From NCBI RefSeq assembly GCF_035917335.1, contig NZ_CP109067.1, positions 5,269,001-5,333,000 on the forward strand: a stretch of DNA of 64,000 nucleotides. The letters are read 5' to 3'. Numbering within the stretch: position 1 is the stretch's first letter; every line of letters starts with the position of its first letter. Origin of the DNA: Micromonospora sp. NBC_01813 (GTDB lineage Bacteria; Actinomycetota; Actinomycetes; Mycobacteriales; Micromonosporaceae). The notes below the pieces were generated by a model, which was given only the letters and a program-made list of their open reading frames with translations, ran no database searches and was not told the origin of the DNA. Of the stretch, positions 44,826 through 54,008 are shown one piece after another. The translations under genes and the position numbers were made by a program.

Positions 44826-45776
44826 ATGGTTCTGCAAATGTCGGTACGCGAACGGGTCGGCCACGTCTTCCGTGGCGCGGCGATCGGGGTGGCAGAGGCG
44901 ATCCCAGGTGTCAGCGGTGGGACGATCGCGCTGGTCACCGGCGTGTACGAACGGCTCATCGCCTCCGCCGGTCACCTGATCAACACGGTCCGGTACGCGG
45001 TCAGCGACGTGCCGCGCGGGCAGGGCTGGACCCGCAGCGGGGAACAGTTCCGCCAGGTCCACTGGGGAGTCATCCTCCCGCTGGCGCTCGGCATGCTGCC
45101 CGGTCTGCTGCTCGCCGCCGCGCTGCTGGAGCCGATGCTGGAGGAGTACCCGGAGCAGACCCGAGGGCTGTTCTTCGGCCTGGTGCTGGCATCGGTGCTG
45201 GTGCCGATCTCGATGATCGGCAAGCCGTGGCGCGGCCGGGACGTCTTCGCGGTCGTCGCCGCCACGATCGCGGCGTTCGTGCTGACCGGTCTGCCGTCGG
45301 CGTCGATCGACCCGAACCCGCTGATCGTGCTGGTCGCCGCCTCGGTCGCGGTCTGTGCGTTGGTGCTGCCCGGGGTGTCCGGGTCGTTCCTGCTGCTGAC
45401 GGTCGGCCTGTACGAGCCGACCATCGAGGCGGTCAACAACCGGGACTTCGGCTACCTGGGGGTCTTCGCCGCCGGCATGCTGATCGGGTTGACGCTGTTC
45501 GTGAAGCTGCTGCAGTACCTGCTGGAACACCACCGGCGGGTCACCCTGGCGGTGATGACCGGGGTGATCGTCGGTAGCCTGCGGGCGCTGTGGCCGTGGC
45601 AGACCGAGGATCGCGGGCTGCTCGCCCCGGGCGGCAACGCGCTGTCGGTGGTGCTGTTCCTGCTGCTGGGCGTCGCGGTGGTCACCGTGATGGTGATCAT
45701 CGAGCAGCGCCGGCTGCGCCGGGCCGCCGTCGACGTTACCCAGGAGGAGTCACCGGAGTTGCGCAGCCACCACTGA
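44826..45776 (+). CDS. DUF368 family membrane protein
   Basis: A 316-residue integral membrane protein with about eight helices. The family's two conserved loops are visible: AIPGVSGGTIALVTGVYERL near 24 and VLPGVSGSFLLLTVGLYEP near 180. Some DUF368 proteins have been linked to recycling of undecaprenyl phosphate across the membrane. That role is known for relatives and not shown here. The ATG at 44826 is used; ATG at 44838 would remove four residues. It begins 13 bases after pnkp and may be read through from it. Confidence 0.88.
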   Translation: MVLQMSVRERVGHVFRGAAIGVAEAIPGVSGGTIALVTGVYERLIASAGHLINTVRYAVSDVPRGQGWTRSGEQFRQVHWGVILPLALGMLPGLLLAAALLEPMLEEYPEQTRGLFFGLVLASVLVPISMIGKPWRGRDVFAVVAATIAAFVLTGLPSASIDPNPLIVLVAASVAVCALVLPGVSGSFLLLTVGLYEPTIEAVNNRDFGYLGVFAAGMLIGLTLFVKLLQYLLEHHRRVTLAVMTGVIVGSLRALWPWQTEDRGLLAPGGNALSVVLFLLLGVAVVTVMVIIEQRRLRRAAVDVTQEESPELRSHH

Positions 45777-45826
45777 TTCTCGGCTGGCCGCGCCCCCAGA
45801 GAGCGCCGCTCGGCACCCGGTCGGCC

Positions 45827-46609
45827 TCAGATGGTGCCGTGGTCCGGGTCGGGCAGTCGGTCGAGGTAGTCGGCCGGCAACGGGGTCAACTCGTCGAGCC
45901 GACCGACGGCCAGCGCCCGGTAGGTGAGCCGGGCCGCCTCTTCCAGGTTGACGGCGCGCTTGTGTGCCAGCTCGACCGTGCCGGCCAACACCGAACAGCC
46001 GTGCCGGGACAGGATCAGGCAGTTGGTGCCGTCGGCGGCCGCGTCCGCGGCCGACTGGGCCAGCCGCTGACCGCCGGGCGGCGCGAACGGCACGGTGACG
46101 ACGCGCCGCAGGTAGAAGGCGTGGTCCGTGCTCACCAACCGGATGGGTACGCCGATCGCGTCCAGCAACAGCATGCTCTGCGGATGCAGGTGAACGACGG
46201 CGGACACGTCCGGCCGGGCACGGTAGACCGCCAGGTGCAGCGCCAACTCACTGGTCGGCGGTAACGGCCGATCAGTCTGTTGGTGGTGCGGCGGGCCCGC
46301 CTGCTGGCCGTGCGGCGCAGCATCCAACGCGGTACCGGCCAACCCGAGGTCGGGCAGCCCGGCACCGGCCGGCTCGGGATCGGGTGACGGCCCGCCGGGC
46401 AGCGGGCAGCCGTCCGCGATCCGCACCCGGACGAACGACGCACGGTCGAGCCGGTCGAGCCAGGTGCCGGAGCCGGTCACCCAGCAGTCGTCACCATCGG
46501 GCAACCGAGCGGACAGGTTTCCGCCGGAGCCCACGACAAGACCGGCGCGCACGACGTCGCGCCCGAGGTAGGCAAGCTGGTCCCGCAGGTCGCCAGCAAC
46601 GTAGGTCAC
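45827..46609 (-). CDS. Class II aldolase/adducin family protein
   Basis: A 260-residue protein of the AraD/FucA class. Signature blocks are GLVVGSGGNLSARLP, then VTGSGTWLDRLD, the zinc-binding VVHLHPQSMLLLD and CLILSRHGCSVLAG. An insertion of about 35 residues rich in Pro, Gly and His (near 85-120) is unusual for the family. The GTG start at 46609 is preferred because GAAGGG precedes it. The substrate is probably a sugar phosphate or a related small molecule and cannot be told from the sequence. Confidence 0.88.
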   Translation of the reverse strand: MTYVAGDLRDQLAYLGRDVVRAGLVVGSGGNLSARLPDGDDCWVTGSGTWLDRLDRASFVRVRIADGCPLPGGPSPDPEPAGAGLPDLGLAGTALDAAPHGQQAGPPHHQQTDRPLPPTSELALHLAVYRARPDVSAVVHLHPQSMLLLDAIGVPIRLVSTDHAFYLRRVVTVPFAPPGGQRLAQSAADAAADGTNCLILSRHGCSVLAGTVELAHKRAVNLEEAARLTYRALAVGRLDELTPLPADYLDRLPDPDHGTI

Positions 46610-46630
46610 CGGTGTCCCTTCGAGGCCTTG

Positions 46631-46681
46631 GGCACCTTGCCTGGCAGCTCCCGCCTCCGCGAGTGAACCAGGCAAGGTGCC
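46631..46681 (-). terminator. Hairpin between arsR-type gene and class II aldolase
   Basis: Perfect 14-base arms (46631-46644 and 46668-46681) with a 23-base loop lie 6 bases after the ArsR stop codon and 21 bases before the aldolase start. It can terminate the regulator transcript or act in the leader of the aldolase gene. Confidence 0.75.
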
Positions 46682-46687
46682 GTCAGG

Positions 46688-47035
46688 TCAGCGAGCCTTC
46701 TTGGTGGCTCGCTTACGCGGCGGGGTCAGCAGATCCGCGATCGTGGCGATCGCGGACGGCACCAGCCGGTAGTAAGCCCACACGCCACGCTTCTCCCGTT
46801 CCAGCAAGCCGGCTTCGGTGAGGATACGCAGATGGTGGCTCACGGTCGGCTGGGAGAGCCCGAGCGGAGCGGTGAGGTCGCAGACGCAGGCCTCGCCTTC
46901 CGGTGCCGACTGGATCAGGCTGAGCAGCCTGAGTCGGGCCGGGTCGGCGAGCGCCTTGAGGACTCCTGCGAGTCGCTCAGCGTCTGCTCGTTCGATCGGC
47001 TCGCCGTTGAGCGGCGAGATTTGAGGCATGGTCAT
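46688..47035 (-). CDS. ArsR/SmtB family metal-responsive repressor
   Basis: A 115-residue winged-helix repressor: LAGVLKALADPARLRLLSLI, then EACVCDLTAPLGLSQPTVSH with the recognition helix and HLRILTEAGLLEREKRGVWA. The CVCD pair of cysteines at the start of the sensor helix is the As(III)/Sb(III) type metal site. It should leave DNA when metal binds. Start choice is uncertain; ATG at 47035 (MTMPQIS) is taken, while ATG at 47065 has GGAAGG adjoining it. No arsenic transport gene is next to it, so the target is elsewhere or the repressor is repurposed. Confidence 0.9.
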   Translation of the reverse strand: MTMPQISPLNGEPIERADAERLAGVLKALADPARLRLLSLIQSAPEGEACVCDLTAPLGLSQPTVSHHLRILTEAGLLEREKRGVWAYYRLVPSAIATIADLLTPPRKRATKKAR

Positions 47036-47123
47036 TTCAGCCAACGCAGTTCCCACGAAACCCATCCTTCCACCAAACAGCATCGATCCGCCTGCATATC
47101 AGCAGATCCGAATCGGCAAACTT

Positions 47124-47663
47124 TTAGGCCAGAAGGCCGAGGTCAGCCAACGTATAGGCGGCCTGGTAGGCCAGTCCGGCTGCCCGAACCGCGTCACCGG
47201 CCCCTCGATCGACGATCACCGCCACGCCGACCACCTCTGCCCCTGCCTCTTGTAGCGCCTCGACTGCAGTCAGTACACTGCCCCCGGTCGTCGAGGTGTC
47301 CTCCACCGCAAGTACACGGCGCCCGACCACATCCGGCCCTTCGATCCGTCGCTGGAGTCCATGCGTCTTCTCGGCCTTACGCACCACGAAGGCATCCAGT
47401 CGACGCTGCCGTTGTGCGGCAGCATGCAACATGGACAACGCCACCGGGTCCGCTCCCAACGTCAGGCCACCGACCGCGTCGTACTCCCAGTCCGCGGTGA
47501 GATCGAGCAACACCCGGCCCACCAACGGAGCGGCGGCATGGTGCAGCGTCACGCGCCGCAGATCGACGTACCAATCAGCTTCGCGACCTGAAGACAGCAC
47601 CACCTTGCCGTGTACAACGGCCAGGTCAGTGATGAATTTACGCAGGTCGTCATGGTCCCCCAT
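47124..47663 (-). CDS. pyrE: Orotate phosphoribosyltransferase
   Basis: A 179-residue enzyme of pyrimidine synthesis that makes OMP from orotate and PRPP. Markers are DWYVDLRRVTLHHAAA, the GLTLGADPVA block, FVVRKAEKTHGLQRRIEG and the PRPP loop VLAVEDTSTTGGSVLTAVEA. The ATG at 47663 gives the standard MGDHDDLRKFI start. The gene stands alone with the ArsR gene 88 bases downstream. Confidence 0.97.
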   Translation of the reverse strand: MGDHDDLRKFITDLAVVHGKVVLSSGREADWYVDLRRVTLHHAAAPLVGRVLLDLTADWEYDAVGGLTLGADPVALSMLHAAAQRQRRLDAFVVRKAEKTHGLQRRIEGPDVVGRRVLAVEDTSTTGGSVLTAVEALQEAGAEVVGVAVIVDRGAGDAVRAAGLAYQAAYTLADLGLLA

Positions 47664-47817
47664 GCCGCAAAGCGTACTGCGCGTCACTGAGTCTCCCGCC
47701 GCCGGCCCGGCAACTCGCCGATAACGCCATCCACGTCGCTAGCTGCCCATACACCACAAAACCCCAGGTGGCGGCGGTGGCCGCCGAATCCCAGCCCACG
47801 CTGGTACGCTCGCCGAC

Positions 47818-48612
47818 TCACTCGCCGCCGCCGGGCCGGCCGACCGCTCGGCGCAGCAGCCCATGCGGAGCGTGACGCACCACAGTGGCGAGGACCTTGT
47901 ACCGCCAGTCGGGCACGCTCACCGCCTTGCCCCGCCGCAGGTCCGCGAGCCCGTCGGAGACCACGTCGTCGGCCTGCAGCCAGAGCCAACCCGGCGATCC
48001 GTCGGTACGAATCCCGGCCCGTTCATGGAACTCGGTACGGACGTAGCCGGGGCACAGCGCCATCACCCGTACGCCGCGATGGCGGACCGACTGGTCCACC
48101 GACTCGCTGAAGTTCGTCACCCACGCCTTGCTCGCCGAATAGGTCGAACCGGCCGCTACCGGACCAAAGCCGGCAACAGACGAGACGTTAATCACTCTTC
48201 CCTGCCGGCGTTGCACCATGCCGGGCAGCACCGCGTGGGTCAGCCGCAGCACCGCCTCCACGTTGAGCCGCAGCAGACGCAACTCGTCCGCCTCGTCGGT
48301 CCGCAGAAACTGCTGCCTCAAGCCGATGCCGGCGTTGTTGACCAGCAGATCGACCGGTGAATCGGCGGCGCGCAGCCGGGACGCCACCACGCCGACCCCG
48401 CTCTCGGTGGCGAGATCGGCGTCGAGCGCCTCGGCCTTGGTGCCGTGCCGCTCAGCCAACTCGCCCGCGAGCTCGACCAGCCGCTCGCGATCCCTGGCGA
48501 CCAGCACCAACTGGTATCCGTCGGCGGCCAACCGGCGGGCGAACGCCGCACCGAGGCCGGCGGTGGCACCGGTGACCAGGGCGGTCTGGACCATGGACGA
48601 CGGTGCCACCAC
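47818..48612 (-). CDS. Short-chain dehydrogenase/reductase
   Basis: A 264-residue SDR: nucleotide motif ALVTGATAGLGAAFA near residue 12, DLLVNNAGIG near 88, catalytic Ser in VINVSSVAGFG and the YSASKAW pair of Tyr and Lys near 156. The C-terminal extension (residues 215-264) with a basic segment may anchor it at the membrane. The GTG at 48612 is preferred because GGAGGT lies 6 bases before it. The substrate is unknown; the long C-terminus resembles the SDR group that includes keto-acyl reductases. Confidence 0.9.
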   Translation of the reverse strand: MVAPSSMVQTALVTGATAGLGAAFARRLAADGYQLVLVARDRERLVELAGELAERHGTKAEALDADLATESGVGVVASRLRAADSPVDLLVNNAGIGLRQQFLRTDEADELRLLRLNVEAVLRLTHAVLPGMVQRRQGRVINVSSVAGFGPVAAGSTYSASKAWVTNFSESVDQSVRHRGVRVMALCPGYVRTEFHERAGIRTDGSPGWLWLQADDVVSDGLADLRRGKAVSVPDWRYKVLATVVRHAPHGLLRRAVGRPGGGE

Positions 48613-48645
48613 GACATGACCTCCAACGAAGGGAAGGACTGCCCG

Positions 48646-49458
48646 TCAGCTGCCCGCAGGGGGTGGGTTGCCGGGCGGGTTCTCCGGCGGGTTGCCGGCG
48701 GCCGGCGGGCTGCCTGGACCAGGCGGCGTGCCGGGTGCCGGCAGCGTACCGGGAGCCGGCGGGTAACCCGGCGCGGGCGGATAGCCCGGAGTCGACGGGT
48801 AACCCGGCACCGACGGGGTGCCCGGGTAGGCGGCACCCGGCATCGGCGGCGTTCCGTAGCCGCCACCCGGCACCGGCGGCTCCCACGCGACGGGCTGCTT
48901 GCGGAAGAAGTCGTTCGACGGCGGCAGGGCCAGCAGGATCAGCGCCGCCAGCAGTGCCAGCAGGCCGACCACGCTGATCAGCGTGCTGACCGGCTCGTAC
49001 CAGCCGGGCAGCGCCGCCGCTACCTCCCGCTCCACCTGCGCCATGTCGGGCATGTTGGGATCGGTGCTGGTGGTGGTGGGCAGCAGACCGCCGGCCGCGC
49101 CGAGCGCCAACCCTCCACCGGAGCAGCAGAGGAAGAGCCCGCCGAGCACCCAGGTGACGATCCGGGCCGGGTTCTTACCCCGGTTGTTGAGCAGTGCGAG
49201 CACCACCAGACCTGCGGCGACCAGCAACCCGAGGATCGCCGCACCGATCAGACTGATCGTGGTGAAGGCTTCGATACCCTCCATGTCCGTGCCGTCGAAG
49301 TTGTCGCGGTAGACCTGCTCCATCGTGCCGATCGTGGGCAACATGGCGATCAACCCGATCACCTGTAGTGCGGCGATCAGGTACAGCAGGTAACTCGAAA
49401 TGGTGACGGTGCTCGGCCGCGCCTTGACCGGCGGCGCGGCCGGATACGGATCCGACAC
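48646..49458 (-). CDS. Membrane protein with Pro/Gly-rich repeat tail
   Basis: A 270-residue protein with four membrane helices in the first 190 residues (for example TISSYLLYLIAALQVIGLIA and STLISVVGLLALLAALILLA). The cytoplasmic tail consists of repeated Pro-Gly-Tyr-Pro words (PGYPSTPGYPPAPGYPPAPG). The lead MSDPYPAAPPVKARPS is also Pro-rich. I do not recognise the family. Tails of this kind are common in actinobacterial membrane proteins. It is followed within 40 bases by the SDR gene on the same strand. Confidence 0.75.
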   Translation of the reverse strand: MSDPYPAAPPVKARPSTVTISSYLLYLIAALQVIGLIAMLPTIGTMEQVYRDNFDGTDMEGIEAFTTISLIGAAILGLLVAAGLVVLALLNNRGKNPARIVTWVLGGLFLCCSGGGLALGAAGGLLPTTTSTDPNMPDMAQVEREVAAALPGWYEPVSTLISVVGLLALLAALILLALPPSNDFFRKQPVAWEPPVPGGGYGTPPMPGAAYPGTPSVPGYPSTPGYPPAPGYPPAPGTLPAPGTPPGPGSPPAAGNPPENPPGNPPPAGS

Positions 49459-49531
49459 GGCACTCCTCTCCTGAGCTTTGGAAGATCACGGTAGCGGTAC
49501 CCCGCCAGCGGCAATGCGCAAACGACGCCGG

Positions 49532-52123
49532 TCAGCCGGCCCGCACCGCCAGCGCGTCCTTGTCGTCGGAGAGCTCCACCCGCACCGTGTCGCCGTCGCG
49601 GATCTCGCCGGCGAGCAGCCCCTTGGCCAACTGGTCGCCGATCGCCGACTGGACCAGTCGACGCAGCGGCCGGGCCCCGTAGATCGGGTCGTAGCCGTGC
49701 TCGGCCAGCCAGGTCCGGGCGGCGTCGTCGACGTCCATGGTCAGCCGCCGGTCGGCCAGTCGTCGACGCATCCGGTCCAGCTGGATGTCCACGATCGAGC
49801 GCAGCTCGTCGCCGCTGAGCATCGCGAAGACCACGATGTCGTCGAGCCGGTTGAGGAACTCCGGCTTGAAATGCGACCGGACCACGGCCAGCACCGCGTC
49901 GCGGCGCTGCTCGTCGGTCAACGTCGGGTCGCTGATCAGCGACGAGCCGAGGTTGGCGGTGAGGATCAGGATGGCGTTGCGGAAGTCGACCGTACGGCCC
50001 TGTCCGTCGGTGAGCCGGCCGTCGTCGAGCACCTGCAGCAGCACGTCGAAGACGTCCGGGTGGGCCTTCTCGACCTCGTCGAGCAGGATCACCGAGTACG
50101 GCCGGCGGCGCACCGCCTCGGTCAGCTGCCCCCCCTCCTCGTAGCCGACGTAGCCGGGCGGGGCGCCGACCAGCCGGGCGACCGAGTGCTTCTCGGCGTA
50201 CTCGCTCATGTCGATGCGAACCATGGCCCGCTCGTCGTCGAAGAGGAACTCGGCCAACGCCTTGCCCAGCTCGGTCTTGCCGACCCCGGTCGGGCCGAGG
50301 AAGAGGAAGCTGCCGGTCGGGCGGTCCGGGTCGGCGACGCCGGCCCGAGCCCGGCGTACCGCGTCGGAGACCGCACCCACCGCCTGTGCCTGGCCGACCA
50401 CCCTGGCCCCCAGCGACGACTCCATCCGCAGCAGCTTGGCGGTCTCGCCCTCCATCAGCCGGCCGGCCGGGATGCCGGTCCAGGCGGCGACCACGGCGGC
50501 GATGTCGTCCGCGCCGATCTCCTCCTTGAGCATCGCGCCGTCGGCCTGCAACGCGGCCAGCTCGGTCTCGGCGCGGGCCAGCTCGCCCTGCAGCGCCGGA
50601 ATCCGGCCGTACCGCAGCTCAGCGGCCCGCTCCAGTTCGCCGTCCCGCTCGGCCCGCTCGGCCTCGCCGCCGAGGCGCTCCAGCTCCTCGCGGGCGGTGG
50701 AGATCCGGGTGATGTGCCCCTTCTCCAGCTGCCAGCGCTCGCTCAACGCGGTCAGCTGCTCGCGCTTGTCGGCCAGCTCGCGACGCAACCGCGCCAGGCG
50801 CTGCGCCGAGCCGGGGTCCGGCTCCTTGGCCAGCGCCATCTCTTCGATCTCCAGCCGGCGCACGGCCCGCTCGATCTCGTCGACCTCGACCGGCCGCGAG
50901 TCGATCTCCATCCGCAGCCGGGACGCCGACTCGTCGACCAGGTCGATCGCCTTGTCCGGCAGGAACCGGTCGGTGATGTAGCGGTCGGACAGGCCGGCGG
51001 CGGCGACCAGCGCGGCGTCGGTGATCCGTACGCCGTGGTGCACCTCGTAGCGTTCCTTGAGCCCGCGCAGGATGCCGATGGTGTCCTCGACGGTCGGCTC
51101 GCCGACCAGCACCGGCTGGAAGCGGCGCTCCAGCGCCGGGTCCTTCTCGATGTGCTCGCGGTACTCGTCGAGGGTGGTGGCGCCGACCATCCGCAGCTCG
51201 CCCCGGGCCAGCATCGGCTTGAGCATGTTGCCGGCGTCCATCGAGCCCTCGCCCTTGCCGGCACCGACCACGGTGTGCAGCTCGTCGAGGAAGGTGATCA
51301 CCTGGCCGTTGGAGCCCTTGATCTCCTCCAGCACCGACTTGAGCCGCTCCTCGAACTGGCCGCGGTACTGCGCGCCGGCGACCATGGCGCCGAGGTCGAG
51401 CGAAACGAGTCGCTTGTCGCGCAGCGACTCGGGGATGTCACCGGCGACGATCCGCTGGGCGAGGCCTTCGACGATCGCGGTCTTGCCGACGCCGGGTTCG
51501 CCGATCAGCACCGGGTTGTTCTTGGTACGCCGGGACAGCACCTGGATCACCCGGCGGATCTCGGCGTCCCGGCCGATCACCGGGTCGATCTTGCCGTCGC
51601 GGGCGCTGGTGGTCAGGTCGACGCCGTACTTCTCCAGCGCCTGGTAGGTCTGCTCCGGGTCGGCGGTGGTGACCCGGCGGTCCCCGCCGCGCACCGACGG
51701 GAACGCGGCGACCAGGTTCTCCTCGGTGGCGCCGGCGGACTTCAGCAGCCCGGCGACGGCGCCGCCGACCCGGGCCAGCCCGGCCAGCAGATGCTCGGTG
51801 GAGGTGTACTCGTCGCCGAGCGGGCGGGCGATCTGCTCGGCCGCGCCGATCGCGTTGGCGAACTCGCGGGACAGGCTCGGCTCGGCGACGCTGGAGCCCC
51901 GGGCGGCGGGCAGGTTCTCGACGGTGCGGATGGCGGTGCGGCGGATCTCGGCCGGGTTGGCGCCGACGGCCCGCAGCAGGCCGGCGGCGGTGGATCCGCC
52001 GGTGTCCAGCAGCGAGAGCAGCAGATGCCACGGCTCGACCGTGGCGTGCCCGCGCTGGTTCGCGACGGCGACCGCCGCGGTGATGACTTCGCGACTCTTG
52101 GTGGTCAGTCGTTCGGCGTTCAT
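49532..52123 (-). CDS. clpB: ATP-dependent chaperone ClpB
   Basis: An 863-residue disaggregase. It has the N-domain (1-145), the first AAA domain with Walker [21 protein letters not shown], the coiled middle domain (about 400-520) and the second AAA domain with [20 protein letters not shown] and a C-terminal AAA lid. It works with DnaK, DnaJ and GrpE to dissolve aggregates. The start is the ATG at 52123 ([14 protein letters not shown]). A HAIR operator 50 bases upstream shows HspR control, matching the dnaK operon in this window. Confidence 0.98.
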   Translation of the reverse strand: MNAERLTTKSREVITAAVAVANQRGHATVEPWHLLLSLLDTGGSTAAGLLRAVGANPAEIRRTAIRTVENLPAARGSSVAEPSLSREFANAIGAAEQIARPLGDEYTSTEHLLAGLARVGGAVAGLLKSAGATEENLVAAFPSVRGGDRRVTTADPEQTYQALEKYGVDLTTSARDGKIDPVIGRDAEIRRVIQVLSRRTKNNPVLIGEPGVGKTAIVEGLAQRIVAGDIPESLRDKRLVSLDLGAMVAGAQYRGQFEERLKSVLEEIKGSNGQVITFLDELHTVVGAGKGEGSMDAGNMLKPMLARGELRMVGATTLDEYREHIEKDPALERRFQPVLVGEPTVEDTIGILRGLKERYEVHHGVRITDAALVAAAGLSDRYITDRFLPDKAIDLVDESASRLRMEIDSRPVEVDEIERAVRRLEIEEMALAKEPDPGSAQRLARLRRELADKREQLTALSERWQLEKGHITRISTAREELERLGGEAERAERDGELERAAELRYGRIPALQGELARAETELAALQADGAMLKEEIGADDIAAVVAAWTGIPAGRLMEGETAKLLRMESSLGARVVGQAQAVGAVSDAVRRARAGVADPDRPTGSFLFLGPTGVGKTELGKALAEFLFDDERAMVRIDMSEYAEKHSVARLVGAPPGYVGYEEGGQLTEAVRRRPYSVILLDEVEKAHPDVFDVLLQVLDDGRLTDGQGRTVDFRNAILILTANLGSSLISDPTLTDEQRRDAVLAVVRSHFKPEFLNRLDDIVVFAMLSGDELRSIVDIQLDRMRRRLADRRLTMDVDDAARTWLAEHGYDPIYGARPLRRLVQSAIGDQLAKGLLAGEIRDGDTVRVELSDDKDALAVRAG

Positions 52124-52172
52124 CTGCTCCCCTGTACGGCAGGTTTGGTCCACTGATGAGGACGTCCCCAGA

Positions 52173-52193
52173 CTTGAGTCTATTCCACTCAAC
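52173..52193. promoter_or_regulatory. HAIR operator of clpB (HspR site)
   Basis: CTTGAGT and ACTCAAC flank 7 bases, matching the HAIR consensus CTTGAGT-N7-ACTCAAG except for the last base. It lies 50 bases upstream of the clpB start, between clpB and the lipoprotein gene. HspR, encoded at 58767, represses heat shock genes at such sites. Confidence 0.92.
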
Positions 52194-52254
52194 TCCGATC
52201 GACGACCCGACCAGCCGAGCCGAGCAGCGGACCACAATCACGCCAGGGCTGTCG

Positions 52255-53409
52255 TCAGGAGGGCGCCCAGGAGATCTGCACCCACCCGGCACCCGACGGC
52301 TGCGCCGGGCCGAGCAGTACCCCGCCGTCCCGACTCGCCAGCACCGTCCCGTCCCGCAGCCGGGTGAGGTAGGCACCACCGCGCACCGGCCAGTAGATCG
52401 GCTCGAGTCGGCCGTCCGCACCAACCGCCCACGCACCGGTACGGGTGGTGACCAGCAACCGCCCGTCGTCGGGCAGCACCGATACCACCCCGGTCGGTGG
52501 GTCACCGACTGGCAGGTGCTCCAACTGCGTCCCGTTGATCCGCCAGACCAGCGGGAACTCGCCTCGCTCCCGTTCGGCGATCAGCCAGCGCTCACCCGAC
52601 GGGGCGACCTGCACAACCACCCGACGGATCTGGTCCGGTTCAGCGATGGCGATCGCATCGGTCTGCCACTGCCAGCCTGTCTCGAACACCCCACGATCGT
52701 CGGGTGTGGCCACCAGTGCGCCGAACGCCACGTGCAGGCGGCCCTCATGCAGCCCGGCGACCGTCAGCTTGCCGCCGAGGTGCCCAATGGTCTGCACCAC
52801 CGGGATCTGCGGCTGCTCCGCCAACGGGACCATCCCCTGCTCGGTCGCCTCGACGACCTTCGGCACGGGGTCGGTCTGGCAGCACACCTGGTACGGCCCG
52901 TCCACCATGGCGAACTCCGGCGGCATCGACCCGTCCGAGCCGGCCGACCGGGTGAACGTCGAGGCCCCGTCGAGCGACCGGTACCAGTCGTCGCCAGCGG
53001 ACAGCACCACGCTGCCGTAGCCGACCAGCATCGAGTGCTCCGCCACGTACGGCGCCGGATGCTCCCGTTGCTGCCAGGACTCGCCGCCGTCGAAGGTGGC
53101 AAACAGCAGCGGCGGGCAAACGACCGAATCCCCGGCGGCCGGCGGCGACGACAGGCACCCGGCGAACAACGCGTACCCGTGGTTGGCGTTGTCGAACTCG
53201 ATGTATGGGGTGTCGTAGTACGCCGGGACCGGGACCCGCATCGGGCGGCGATCGACGGCGCCGGGCCCGCTGGTCGGCACCGCCGCGTCGGTCGGCTGGA
53301 CTGCCCGCTCCGGCGGGGTACGCCGGATGTCGCCGATCGAGCAACCGGCGAGGACCAGCACCGCCGGCAGGCCGGCCAGTACCGCGAGACCGGCAATCCG
53401 AGGTCGCAT
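52255..53409 (-). CDS. Secreted lipoprotein with sialidase-like (BNR) repeats
   Basis: A 384-residue protein with a lipoprotein signal (GLPAVLVLAGCSIGD, lipobox LAGC). The mature part looks like a beta-propeller with Asp-box-type motifs such as TFDGGESWQQRE and RSLDGASTFTR. No catalytic residues of a sialidase are evident, so a binding or structural role on the outer face of the membrane is likelier. It lies upstream of clpB on the same strand, with clpB's own HAIR site between, so it is a separate unit. Confidence 0.75.
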   Translation of the reverse strand: MRPRIAGLAVLAGLPAVLVLAGCSIGDIRRTPPERAVQPTDAAVPTSGPGAVDRRPMRVPVPAYYDTPYIEFDNANHGYALFAGCLSSPPAAGDSVVCPPLLFATFDGGESWQQREHPAPYVAEHSMLVGYGSVVLSAGDDWYRSLDGASTFTRSAGSDGSMPPEFAMVDGPYQVCCQTDPVPKVVEATEQGMVPLAEQPQIPVVQTIGHLGGKLTVAGLHEGRLHVAFGALVATPDDRGVFETGWQWQTDAIAIAEPDQIRRVVVQVAPSGERWLIAERERGEFPLVWRINGTQLEHLPVGDPPTGVVSVLPDDGRLLVTTRTGAWAVGADGRLEPIYWPVRGGAYLTRLRDGTVLASRDGGVLLGPAQPSGAGWVQISWAPS

Positions 53410-53500
53410 CCGTCGCCTCCCGTCAGGTGAACATCGTGACTACCAGTCTGGCGGGGATGCGCCAGAACCGTTGGCCCGACGGCGGCGTAGCGTGGGTGGT

Positions 53501-54001
53501 GTGCGAGCACGTGTGGAGCAGGTCGACCTACCCGGCATCGGGGTACGCCACGACCTGCTCACTGAATCGGGTCGACGGATCGGCGTGGTGAGCCACCGGT
53601 CCGGGCGGCGGGACCTCGTTCTCTACGACGAGGACGATCCGGACGCCAGCGACGCCGACATCCCACTGACCGACGCCGAGGCGGAGGCGCTCGCCGACAT
53701 CCTCGGCGCGTCGCTGATGCTCAGCCAACTCGCCGGCCTGCGCGACCAGGCGGCCGGGCTGCTCACCGAACAGGTGGCCATCTCGGCCGGTTCCCCGTTC
53801 GTCGGGCGGACCCTCGGCGACACCAAGGCGCGGACCCGCACCGGTGCATCGATCGTCGCGGTGCTGCGCGACCGCGAGGTACTGGCCTCGCCCGGCCCGG
53901 CGTTCCGGTTCACCGCCGGCGACGTGGTGGTCGTGGTCGGCACCCGGGCCGGCCTGGACGGGGTTGGCGGAATCCTGGCCAACGACGAACCCACCGGCTG
54001 A
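53501..54001 (+). CDS. TrkA-C domain regulatory subunit of cation/proton antiporter
   Basis: A 166-residue cytoplasmic protein. Residues 1-60 form a small regulatory N-terminal region with VRHDLLTESGRRIGVVSHRS, and residues 90-160 the TrkA-C fold (SPFVGRTLGDTKARTRTGAS and FTAGDVVVVVGTRAGLDGVG). Subunits of this type bind a nucleotide or ion and gate the membrane antiporter encoded 7 bases downstream. The GTG at 53501 follows GGGTGGT, which is a weak site. Confidence 0.85.
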   Translation: MRARVEQVDLPGIGVRHDLLTESGRRIGVVSHRSGRRDLVLYDEDDPDASDADIPLTDAEAEALADILGASLMLSQLAGLRDQAAGLLTEQVAISAGSPFVGRTLGDTKARTRTGASIVAVLRDREVLASPGPAFRFTAGDVVVVVGTRAGLDGVGGILANDEPTG

Positions 54002-54008
54002 ACCGGCG

